From assembly GCA_020625875.1 (NCBI GenBank), contig JAHLAX010000033.1, positions 1-64,000 of the forward strand: 64,000 bases of DNA, read 5' to 3'. Each line of letters begins with the position of its first letter. Position 1 is the first letter of the stretch. The translations under genes were made by a program, and so were the position numbers. This document shows positions 51,341-59,410 of the stretch, in pieces. Source of the DNA: a bacterium (GTDB lineage Bacteria > Bacillota > Clostridia > Oscillospirales > Acutalibacteraceae). Below the pieces are notes generated by a model. That model worked only from the letters and a program-made list of their open reading frames with translations, had not been told where the DNA came from and searched no databases.

Positions 51341-51862
51341 TTACTTATTTGGCTTTGGTGAAAGAAACATAACCATATTGCGGCCTTCAACCTTTGAGGG
51401 TTTAGCAACAGTAGCGTATTCCTCGCAAGCTTCTGAAAAGCGATTCATAAGATCATAGCCGAATTCAGTGTGACCCATTTCACGTCCTCTGAAACGAATT
51501 GAAACCTTAACCTTATCACCGTGCTTCAAAAACTTAATCGCGTTATTAAGCTTGGTGTTGAAATCATGAGTATCAATATTAAGTGACAGTCTGACTTCTT
51601 TGGTTTCAATAATCTTCTGGTTTTTTCTGGCTTCTTTTTCTTTTTTTGCTTTTTCAAACTTGTACTTACCGTAATCCATAATCTTGCACACAGGCGGTTT
51701 AGCCTGAGGCGCGATTTTTACGAGATCAAGGTCTTCTTTTGCCGCTAAATCAAGAGCCTGCTCGGACGACATAATGCCGAGCTGTTCTCCGCTCGCGCTG
51801 ATAACTCTGAGTTCGCTGTCGCGGATATCCTCATTGATTTGAATGTCCTGTTTCTTGCTGAT
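51341..51862 (-). CDS. infC: translation initiation factor IF-3, probable ATC start
   Basis: ISKKQDIQINEDIRDSELRVISASGEQLGIMS; RBS GGAGG 9 nt upstream of ATC; no in-frame ATG/GTG/TTG between RBS and conserved N-terminus. Confidence 0.92.
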   Translation of the reverse strand: MSKKQDIQINEDIRDSELRVISASGEQLGIMSSEQALDLAAKEDLDLVKIAPQAKPPVCKIMDYGKYKFEKAKKEKEARKNQKIIETKEVRLSLNIDTHDFNTKLNNAIKFLKHGDKVKVSIRFRGREMGHTEFGYDLMNRFSEACEEYATVAKPSKVEGRNMVMFLSPKPNK

Positions 51863-51884
51863 AACAAAGCACCTCCATATGGAA

Positions 51885-51922
51885 AATAGAAAAAATAAAT
51901 GCGGACAGAATTCCGTCCGCAT
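51885..51922 (-). terminator. attenuator-type terminator in infC leader
   Basis: minus strand ATGCGGAC GGAATTCT GTCCGCAT TTATTTTTTC immediately before the infC RBS. Confidence 0.75.
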
Positions 51923-52015
51923 TACAATACAAATATAAACAACTAAGTTCATCAGTATTGACCCGTGCAGACGACACCCCACAGGTGAAAGCATTACTGC
52001 CTTACTTTATTTTAC
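51885..52015 (-). promoter_or_regulatory. L20-leader-type autoregulatory 5' UTR of infC-rpmI-rplT
   Basis: about 150-nt leader between consensus promoter and terminator; location matches the known Firmicutes L20 leader. Confidence 0.65.
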
Positions 52016-52021
52016 CAATGT

Positions 52022-52050
52022 ATTATATAACAAATATATTAGGTTGTCAA
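52022..52050 (-). promoter_or_regulatory. consensus sigma-A promoter of infC operon
   Basis: minus strand TTGACA-ACCTAATATATTTGTTA(17)-TATAAT. Confidence 0.85.
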
Positions 52051-53846
52051 GACTTTTTTACAAGGCTATAAATCAAGTCGGCGATTCTTTGTGAGGAATT
52101 GCCATCGAGATTATCAAAGAACATATCTCTGAACGCGGGTATTCTATCCGCTTCGTAGTCTTCTTCAAGAATAGCTGTAATGAGTTCATCCTCACTCTTG
52201 CAGATTTTACCGGGGATATTAGCCTCAAAATCAAAATAGAAGTCTCTGTCTTTGATATAGCTCTTAAGGTCAAAAGCATAGAAAAGCATCGGAACCTCAA
52301 GCAGCGAAGCCTCAAATACAAGCGATGAGTAGTCGGTAATGATAACATCAGAAATAAAGAGCAAATCATTGATTTCTGAGTTTTCGGAAAGGTCAATAAC
52401 TCTGTCTTTATATTTTTCGGGAATATAATGCTGCTCAGTTACAAACGGATGATGCTTGATAATAATAGCGTAATCATCCCCAAGCTTTTTGCAAACCTTA
52501 TTAACGTCAAACAAGTCAATTGGATAGTAAGCGGATTCCTTGACGTTGCCTCTGAATGTAGGTGCAAAAAGAATTATTTTTTTATCCTTCAAATCTGGAT
52601 ATTCTTTATAGAATTTTTTAATAAAGTTTTCTTTATATTCTTTATCAAACAGCACGTCTGTTCTGGCGATACCTGTTGGTATTACATTATCTGTAGCAAT
52701 ACCAAAGCCTTCCGAGTGACATTTCTTGCAATACTCAGAACTGACAGTAACATAATCATAAGAACGGTGCATCCTTGTTTTTTGAGGAGAACCCTTTGGT
52801 TTACCCAAACGTGTAAAGCCAAAAGTTTTAAACGCGCCGCAGGCATGCCAAAGCTGAACAATCTTAGTCTCGGGTTTAAGGTCAAGTAAGTGAATTTGTG
52901 GTGTAAACTCATCAAGTACAATAACTTTACTTGTAGCGCAAGCTTCGCCGAATTCCTTAATCTGCTCTTTTGTCATGAACCTGAATGTGTTGGTGTTGAA
53001 CAAAAACTGAATGTCAAGATCCTTATGCTCTTTAAGCTTATTATATACAAACTCAAAGTTGCCAGATATTTCATTTCTACGTGCTGAATAGAATGTGACG
53101 CGGTTTTCAACGACGTTTTTCTTTTTGTTGCGTTTATACGCTTTGCGAATCGCTCTTCTCTTGAATCTAACTTTCGAGAAATTCTCACGACAAACCGTTG
53201 ACATTCTATATACAACATAAGACGCGAGACGCACGAGCTTATTCTCCGCGCTGATTCTCGAAGGCATATTGATATAGCCTGTGAAAGTCAGCAATCCCAT
53301 AACAATATAAATAGGAACAAGCGGAATTGATAAAAGAAAAGCGACCTTCTTTAAGAGTGAATCAAAAAGAACAACGAATTTTTGCTTTTTAATATCTTTT
53401 TTAATCGCCTTAGGATTAACGGTAAAATCAATATGATTATCTGTAATCTTACAACTATAAAAGTTATTGTCCTGTTCAAAAAACTCGGGCTGAATCTTTA
53501 CGGGAATCTTTTCTTCATAAAAACCTGCACAGCTTAAATTGATATACATTTGAAAAGGAAGGTTTTTCATTCGGGTTTTCCAGAAAATATAATTCAGGAA
53601 ATAGGTGTACTCCCCTTTAAACATTATTTTTCCATCAACACGTGTAATATTATTAGCCTTGATTACAAATGGAATTCTTCTGTCTTCATTTCCGTTTTCA
53701 AAATAAAGAATGACCTTCGGTGTAGATAAAGTATCTTCATCAAAAGAAGAATCCAAAAACTCACCCGATATTCCAAGTGTTAAATTTTGGTTTTCAATAT
53801 TAACGTTATCTACAGATAATTTGTATTGCAACCCCAATTCCTCCAA
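52047..53846 (-). CDS. CDP-glycerol glycerophosphotransferase family protein (TagB/TagF/TarL-like)
   Basis: VQLWHACGAFKTFGFTRLG, ILFAPTFRGN, IIKHHPFV, VIITDYSSLVFEASLLEVPMLFYAFDL; N-terminal domain and TM segment. Confidence 0.9.
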   Translation of the reverse strand: MEELGLQYKLSVDNVNIENQNLTLGISGEFLDSSFDEDTLSTPKVILYFENGNEDRRIPFVIKANNITRVDGKIMFKGEYTYFLNYIFWKTRMKNLPFQMYINLSCAGFYEEKIPVKIQPEFFEQDNNFYSCKITDNHIDFTVNPKAIKKDIKKQKFVVLFDSLLKKVAFLLSIPLVPIYIVMGLLTFTGYINMPSRISAENKLVRLASYVVYRMSTVCRENFSKVRFKRRAIRKAYKRNKKKNVVENRVTFYSARRNEISGNFEFVYNKLKEHKDLDIQFLFNTNTFRFMTKEQIKEFGEACATSKVIVLDEFTPQIHLLDLKPETKIVQLWHACGAFKTFGFTRLGKPKGSPQKTRMHRSYDYVTVSSEYCKKCHSEGFGIATDNVIPTGIARTDVLFDKEYKENFIKKFYKEYPDLKDKKIILFAPTFRGNVKESAYYPIDLFDVNKVCKKLGDDYAIIIKHHPFVTEQHYIPEKYKDRVIDLSENSEINDLLFISDVIITDYSSLVFEASLLEVPMLFYAFDLKSYIKDRDFYFDFEANIPGKICKSEDELITAILEEDYEADRIPAFRDMFFDNLDGNSSQRIADLIYSLVKKS

Positions 53847-53859
53847 AACACAATCTATA

Positions 53860-54525
53860 TTACTTAACTAAGCTGTAAAAAACTCTTACAGCTTCATCGA
53901 GAGGATATTTTTTACCATAAACAGACGAAGAACCGGCAACAAAAATATCGGCTCCGTTCTCTCTCATTTCAACACAGTGATCCCAGCTCACATTGCCGTC
54001 AACCTCTATTTTTATATCCTTACCCGAAGCGACGACCAATTCTTTAAGCTTCTTGAGCCTTTCCATGCTCTTAGGAGCCAAAGGCTGACCCGCGAATCCG
54101 GGGTAAACAGTCATAAGCAAAAAGGCGTCAACCTCACTGAAGAAGTCTTTCACTACTTCAACAGGAGTATCGGGGCTTATAGCAAGACACGGCGAAGCTC
54201 CGCGGGAACGTATATCGGCAAGAACCTTGTGCGCGTCCTCACAAGCCTCATAATGCACCGATACCATATCACCCTTCGAAATCTCCATAGCGTCAAAGAA
54301 TTGCTGAGGTTCAAAAGCCATAATGTGGATATCTCTGCGAATGGTTCTCATTGGTTTTTTAAAGCTTTTGACCATATTTGTATCAAAAGTTATATTTGGA
54401 ACAAACTTGTTGTCCATAAAATCAATATGAAGAAACTCAACGCCTAAGGAATCAAGCATTTCAATCTCATCATAAAGATGTAATAAATCAGCACACATCA
54501 CTGATGGTGATAACATTCCGCCCAT
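53860..54525 (-). CDS. ribulose-phosphate 3-epimerase family protein
   Basis: LSPSVMCADLLHLYDEIEMLDSLGVEFLHIDFMD, MTVYPGFAGQ, EVDGNVSWDH. Confidence 0.88.
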   Translation of the reverse strand: MGGMLSPSVMCADLLHLYDEIEMLDSLGVEFLHIDFMDNKFVPNITFDTNMVKSFKKPMRTIRRDIHIMAFEPQQFFDAMEISKGDMVSVHYEACEDAHKVLADIRSRGASPCLAISPDTPVEVVKDFFSEVDAFLLMTVYPGFAGQPLAPKSMERLKKLKELVVASGKDIKIEVDGNVSWDHCVEMRENGADIFVAGSSSVYGKKYPLDEAVRVFYSLVK

Positions 54526-54534
54526 AATTCACCT

Positions 54535-55587
54535 TTAGTCGATTACGACCATTACCTTACTATAAAACTCTTTGCCTTCTTTCATAATTTCAAGGCCTTT
54601 ATCCATATCCTCAAGGCTGAATTTATGAGTAATCAGCGGCTTAACGCTAACGGCTCCCGAAGACATAGCGTCTACAACAATAGCCCAGTCACTCTGGGGA
54701 GTATTATTGTAAGCCGAATTCCATGTGCCGAAAATTTTAAGCTGCTTTCTCAAAATCTGCCAGTAAGTGTTTTGAGCAAAGGTAAAGTCGCCGTGAGGAT
54801 TACCGACAAATATAACCTTACCGCCGGAGCAAACGCTGTCAAGACAGTTATTAGCGGTTACAGCGATACCGACAGCCTCAATAGCGATATCAGCACCGTT
54901 GCCGTTAGTCTGCTCCATAACCCACTCAATAGGATCGCCGTGAGAAGCGTTGAAATAATCATAGAAGCCAAGGCTCTCGATAAAATCATAATTATTCATA
55001 TCAGTGCCGACAAGAAGAACCTTGCCAGCGCCCCACGCTTTAGCCCACTGAGCAATAAGCATACCGATTGTACCGGGTCCATAAATCACTACAGTATCGC
55101 CGATCTCAACACCGGCTCTTCTTAAAGCGTGAAGAGCAACCGCTGTCGGCTCAGCCATAGCGGCTTCCTCAAATGAAACATTATCCGCTATCGGAACAAG
55201 ATTCCATACGGGAACTCTTACATATTCCGCGAAAGCTCCGTCGGAACGCGAACCAAGATAGTCATAGTTTTTGCAGGTTTCATACACGCCTTTGTTGCAG
55301 CTTGTACATTCTCTGCAAGGAATCAATGGAAAAACCGCCGCGCGGGTTCCGATGTACTTTTCGTTTTCTTTAGTAGCCGCGGCAACAACCTCGCCCGCGA
55401 ACTCATGACCCGGGATTGTCGGAAAATGATAAGTTCCGTTAACAAAAATTCTCGGAATATCAGAGCCGCAGATTCCGCAGGCTTTAACCCTCATCAAAAC
55501 CTCATCGGGCTTAAGTTCGGGAATCGGATAATCCTCATATCTTAAATCTCCTACCGCGTGCAGTACTCTGGCTTTCATAGTATCCAC
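54535..55587 (-). CDS. zinc-dependent medium-chain (polyol-phosphate) dehydrogenase
   Basis: CGICGSDIPRIF, GHEFAGEVV, CRECTSCNKGVYETC, VVIYGPGTIGMLIAQ. Confidence 0.9.
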   Translation of the reverse strand: MDTMKARVLHAVGDLRYEDYPIPELKPDEVLMRVKACGICGSDIPRIFVNGTYHFPTIPGHEFAGEVVAAATKENEKYIGTRAAVFPLIPCRECTSCNKGVYETCKNYDYLGSRSDGAFAEYVRVPVWNLVPIADNVSFEEAAMAEPTAVALHALRRAGVEIGDTVVIYGPGTIGMLIAQWAKAWGAGKVLLVGTDMNNYDFIESLGFYDYFNASHGDPIEWVMEQTNGNGADIAIEAVGIAVTANNCLDSVCSGGKVIFVGNPHGDFTFAQNTYWQILRKQLKIFGTWNSAYNNTPQSDWAIVVDAMSSGAVSVKPLITHKFSLEDMDKGLEIMKEGKEFYSKVMVVID

Positions 55588-55601
55588 AGTTTTCCCTCCT
55601 A

Positions 55602-56291
55602 TCAGGAATTAATTATAGTTTCAAAAGTTTCTAAATCTTCTATTGTAGTAATCTTAAAATTGCGCTCACTGCCCTCAACCAATCTGATTTTCATACCATG
55701 GCGATATGCAATCTCGCTGCTGCCGGCAGTAGAGGCAATTTCTTCATCGGTAACTGAATTATGAATATCAAGATATTCCCTGAATTTAAAACTCTCAGGA
55801 GCCTGTCCAGCGAAAAGCTCGGAACGTTTTAGAAGCTTATAAATAGATTTGCCGTCTTTGCTCTGATATACAGTATCCTTAACGGTTATTACAGGCATAG
55901 CTCCATCGTCCTCAACAGCGCCCAACAGACAATCAGAAATAATCTTATCGGAAACCAAAGGACGAGCAGCGTCATGTATAATACAAACCGTAGTATCAGG
56001 AGCGTTCTTCTCGGTTGATTTCAGCCCGTTATAAATAGAATGCTGTCGTGTTTCGCCCGCGGGAGCATAACCGCAGACTTTTGAAATGCCGAATTTCTCA
56101 ACATTTTCTTCTACATAATCCTTCCATTCATCGCTGACAACTATAACTACATTGTCTATTTCATTATGTTTTTCAAAAATTTCAAGACAATAAACGATAA
56201 TAGGTTTATCCCCTACCATAAGATATTGCTTAGGACGGTCGACGCCCATTCGACTTCCAACTCCGCCCGCAAGAATAATAGCTGTATTCAT
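55602..56291 (-). CDS. IspD/TarI family cytidylyltransferase
   Basis: AIILAGGVGSRMGVDRPKQYLMVGDKPIIVYCLE, IIHDAARPLVS, ITTIEDLE. Confidence 0.9.
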   Translation of the reverse strand: MNTAIILAGGVGSRMGVDRPKQYLMVGDKPIIVYCLEIFEKHNEIDNVVIVVSDEWKDYVEENVEKFGISKVCGYAPAGETRQHSIYNGLKSTEKNAPDTTVCIIHDAARPLVSDKIISDCLLGAVEDDGAMPVITVKDTVYQSKDGKSIYKLLKRSELFAGQAPESFKFREYLDIHNSVTDEEIASTAGSSEIAYRHGMKIRLVEGSERNFKITTIEDLETFETIINS

Positions 56292-56386
56292 AATTCACCT
56301 CCGAGGCACTTTTAATAATTTTACCAAAAATAGTGAATAAAGTCAATAAAAACGACTTTTTTCTCTGCTGTTTTACAATTAATTTT

Positions 56387-56415
56387 AGTATAATCTTTAC
56401 GCATAATACTGTCAA
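56387..56415 (-). promoter_or_regulatory. sigma-A promoter of the CDP-polyol/TagF-like operon
   Basis: minus strand TTGACA-17-TATACT. Confidence 0.75.
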
Positions 56416-56497
56416 TTTTTGTAAAAAGAATGTAACTTTTAAAATATATAATACATTCTTGATTTAAAACAGCATTTATGATAGTATTTATTCGGAT

Positions 56498-57463
56498 GTG
56501 ATGCATATGAATAAAGAAGCAATATACGCGATAAAAAAGACATCGAGCGGGCTCGGTTTTATGCTGTTTATTTCGTCAGCTTCGATGTATATTCTTACAT
56601 TGATTATATCAGTATTCTTATATAATCGCCTGGATACATCTTCTATACTCTTGCTGAATATTGTTATTTCAATAATCAGTTTATTCTTGGTCAGCTTTTT
56701 TTATTGCTGGTTTTCAAAAACGGATTTAGGTGAGGTTATCAAGGTTAAGTGGGTAAAACTGGAGCTAGCTCTCCCCCTCATCTTTATTGCTATAGCAATA
56801 TCTTTTACAGCGGACTATCTGACTGACATTATACAAAACAATTTTTCAATTTTCGGTATAAAAAACAGTGTTGACTTATCAACTGAAAGCAGCACTCCTT
56901 TTGAGAGTTTTTTGAATATTGTTTCAGTTTGTGTTATTCCAGCTCTTGTAGAGGAGTTCCTTTTCAGAGGAATTGTGCTTGGAAAGCTCAGATTCTTCGG
57001 TGAATCATTCGCGTTATTTATGTCGTCAATGCTTTTCGCTTTGATGCACGGCAATATCATACAAATACCGTTCGCTTTTATTGTAGGTCTTTCTTTAGCG
57101 TTTATTAATATAAAAACAAATTCGATTCTCCCGTGTATTATTGTTCATTTTCTGATTAATTTCAGAAGCGTATTTGTTTCTATTTTATTAGATAATAATC
57201 TAGTAGCCGAAAACATTTTAAATAATGTATATTTAATAATACTGTTTGTACTTTTCGTGATGGGTATACTCAGCGCGGCGATACTAAGCAAAAGAAAAAA
57301 CTTCTTCAAAACAGAGGAAAAGGCAGAATATCCTTTCAGAACAACATTTAGAGCTTCAATATTTTCAGTAGGAATGATATTCTTTCTGATTCATTGTTTG
57401 ACAACAACATTACAATCACTCTCAATCAGTTTTTTACCTGATAGTTTATTCAGTGGATTTTAA
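56498..57463 (+). CDS. CPBP family intramembrane metalloprotease
   Basis: multi-TM; PALVEEFLFRGIVLGKLR, ALMHGN, CIIVHFLIN. Confidence 0.88.
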   Translation: MMHMNKEAIYAIKKTSSGLGFMLFISSASMYILTLIISVFLYNRLDTSSILLLNIVISIISLFLVSFFYCWFSKTDLGEVIKVKWVKLELALPLIFIAIAISFTADYLTDIIQNNFSIFGIKNSVDLSTESSTPFESFLNIVSVCVIPALVEEFLFRGIVLGKLRFFGESFALFMSSMLFALMHGNIIQIPFAFIVGLSLAFINIKTNSILPCIIVHFLINFRSVFVSILLDNNLVAENILNNVYLIILFVLFVMGILSAAILSKRKNFFKTEEKAEYPFRTTFRASIFSVGMIFFLIHCLTTTLQSLSISFLPDSLFSGF

Positions 57464-57923
57464 AATGAAACACGAAGATTATATGAGAATAGCCCTATCA
57501 GAAGCCGAGAAAGCGTATCAGCTCGGTGAAATACCGATAGGCGCGGTTATTACAAAGGGAAATGAAATAGTATCAACAGCCTATAACAGACGCGAAACTG
57601 GCAAAAACGCTCTGTTTCACGCTGAAACCGAGGCGATATACAAAGCATGCGAGAAACTCGGCGGCTGGCGGTTATGGGAATGCAGCCTTTATGTCACGCT
57701 TGAGCCCTGCCCTATGTGCGCGGGAGCAATTGTAAACGCCAGAATACCCGAGGTGTTTTTCGGAGCCTATGATGTAAAAAACGGCGCGTGTTCTTCTAAT
57801 CTACACATATTTAATATGACAAATAACTTCAGACCTAATTATATCGGAGGAATACTTGAAGAAGAATGCAGCGGATTAATAAAAAAATTCTTTATAGATA
57901 TGAGAAACGGGTTGGCGCATTAG
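57453..57923 (+). CDS. tadA: tRNA-specific adenosine deaminase
   Basis: HAETEAIYKACEKLGGWRLWECSLYVTLEPCPMCAGAIVNARI. Confidence 0.96.
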   Translation: MDFKMKHEDYMRIALSEAEKAYQLGEIPIGAVITKGNEIVSTAYNRRETGKNALFHAETEAIYKACEKLGGWRLWECSLYVTLEPCPMCAGAIVNARIPEVFFGAYDVKNGACSSNLHIFNMTNNFRPNYIGGILEEECSGLIKKFFIDMRNGLAH

Positions 57924-57940
57924 CGTCAACCCGTTTGATT
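57907..57940. terminator. terminator overlapping 3' end of tadA, possibly bidirectional
   Basis: acgggttggcgc atta gcgtcaacccgt ttgatt; the tadA stop codon is in the loop. Confidence 0.75.
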
Positions 57941-57952
57941 AAGCATATTAAA

Positions 57953-58762
57953 TTAAGCTCTGTCGAAAAATCTCATATTACCGCTTGAAGTAACAAAGGT
58001 CTGGCTCTCGTGCCAATCACTTGAAACCATATCTGAAGAATAGAAGTAGAGGATTCTGTGATCAACCGCTCTTCCGTCGCTGTCAAAGATATAAGATACA
58101 GCGCTCTTAACAGCGGATGAAGGAGTATTGTTAGTCGAAGCGTCATAACCATATGTACCGATGATGCTTTCGACAGATGTAGTGCCTGATTCAACCATAC
58201 TGTCATGAACAGCCTGAGCGACAAGTGCGCAGCAATCATAGCCGTTTCCGCCTGCCTCACCCATTACAAGACCTTCTAAAAGAGTTCTCTCGTAATCGCT
58301 GAGTTCAATATGAGTTCCAGATACCGTTGAAGCAGCAGCTTCGGTTACGGCTTCTGTCTCAGCCTCAGTTTCGGGTTCAGTCTCGGGAGCATCTGTGACT
58401 TCTTCTGTTTCGGGCTCTGTAGCCTCTGTAGTCACGGGCTCGGTTGTCTGAGCGACAGTTTCTTCAGTCGCTTTAGTCTTTTTGACTTTGGCTTCTTTCT
58501 TTTCAGTTTCGGCAACGATAGCATTACTTAATACTTCTGTGTCGCCTACACTGATTGTAGGTTTCTGTCCGTCAGATACAGCGGCAACATTCTGCACTAA
58601 GCTGATGCTGGGAATAACAATTGCCGATAAAACAATAAAAGCTGTTAATATCAACGAACCGATTTTTGAATACTTCTTAACCTTGTTTTCAGGTTTAGAG
58701 TTTTTTCTGTCTGTACTTTTTGTACTATTGTTTTTTAAATGCTTATAATTTGAACTTCTCAA
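57953..58762 (-). CDS. SleB-like cell wall hydrolase with TM anchor and Thr/Glu-rich linker
   Basis: TM near residues 33-55, ETEEV/TEPE repeats, C-terminal SDYERTLLEGLVMGEAGGNGYDCCALVAQAVHD. Confidence 0.8.
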   Translation of the reverse strand: MRSSNYKHLKNNSTKSTDRKNSKPENKVKKYSKIGSLILTAFIVLSAIVIPSISLVQNVAAVSDGQKPTISVGDTEVLSNAIVAETEKKEAKVKKTKATEETVAQTTEPVTTEATEPETEEVTDAPETEPETEAETEAVTEAAASTVSGTHIELSDYERTLLEGLVMGEAGGNGYDCCALVAQAVHDSMVESGTTSVESIIGTYGYDASTNNTPSSAVKSAVSYIFDSDGRAVDHRILYFYSSDMVSSDWHESQTFVTSSGNMRFFDRA

Positions 58763-58854
58763 AATCTTTTCCTCCTATCGAGTTACGCTCTAAATCACTA
58801 CGCAATCTTTAGCAAGTAAATTAAATTGATCGTTCACACAATTTTCATTGGCGA

Positions 58855-58884
58855 TATTAAAACACATATTTTCAAAAAAATCAA
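58855..58884 (-). promoter_or_regulatory. candidate promoter of SleB-like gene
   Basis: minus strand TTGATT-18-TTAATA. Confidence 0.45.
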
Positions 58885-59035
58885 GTTACAACGCGGGTTT
58901 CAAAGATTAAATACGGTTACAACGGTAACATTCTGTAATTTTATTTCTTTAAAGAGAAAATAAACTTATACACAATTAACAAAAAGAATTACCCTTGTAT
59001 AAAAGTTTTTTTAACAAGGCAGAAATGCAAAAAAA

Positions 59036-59323
59036 TCAAAATTTATTGAAAAAACGGCGTTTTTTGCGCTCTGAACGCCTGAATTCACCCTCTGAACTAA
59101 CCAGTATCGTATCCTCTCCAATCAATTCTATTCTATCCCAAGGAATTACGCAATCGTCCTTTCTGCCTAATAAACCGAACAATTTGAACCTTCCGTATAT
59201 TATAATAGCGCATACCCGCGCATCACGGGTGTTCACATCTAAATCGTCTACATATCCTATTCTGCAACCGTTACGGCTGTTTATTACCTCTTTATTCCTT
59301 AATTGTGATAAACTGCAATTCAT
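59036..59323 (-). CDS. YlmC/YmxH family PRC-barrel sporulation protein
   Basis: LRNKEVINSRNGCRIGYVDDLDVNTRDARVCAIIIYGR...VIPWDRIELIGEDTILV. Confidence 0.9.
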   Translation of the reverse strand: MNCSLSQLRNKEVINSRNGCRIGYVDDLDVNTRDARVCAIIIYGRFKLFGLLGRKDDCVIPWDRIELIGEDTILVSSEGEFRRSERKKRRFFNKF

Positions 59324-59340
59324 AAATATTCATTCCTTTG

Positions 59341-59369
59341 TTGACTTTTAAAAACGTATTTATTATAAT
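59341..59369 (+). promoter_or_regulatory. sigma-A promoter of degV gene
   Basis: TTGACT-17-TATAAT. Confidence 0.75.
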
Positions 59370-59410
59370 TAATATGTAAGAATATATAAATATATGATTC
59401 GGAGGCAGTT

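Noticed and set aside
51863-51994. N-terminal 44-aa extension of infC in the ORF track
   Set aside because: It translates the leader/terminator and lies upstream of the RBS; not part of IF3.
53977-54447. 156-aa plus-strand ORF antisense to the Rpe-like gene
   Set aside because: Same reason; the minus-strand gene is well supported.
58763-59035. Possible c-di-AMP (ydaO) riboswitch upstream of the SleB-like gene
   Set aside because: The conserved ydaO core motifs I know are not present in this AT-rich 5' region.
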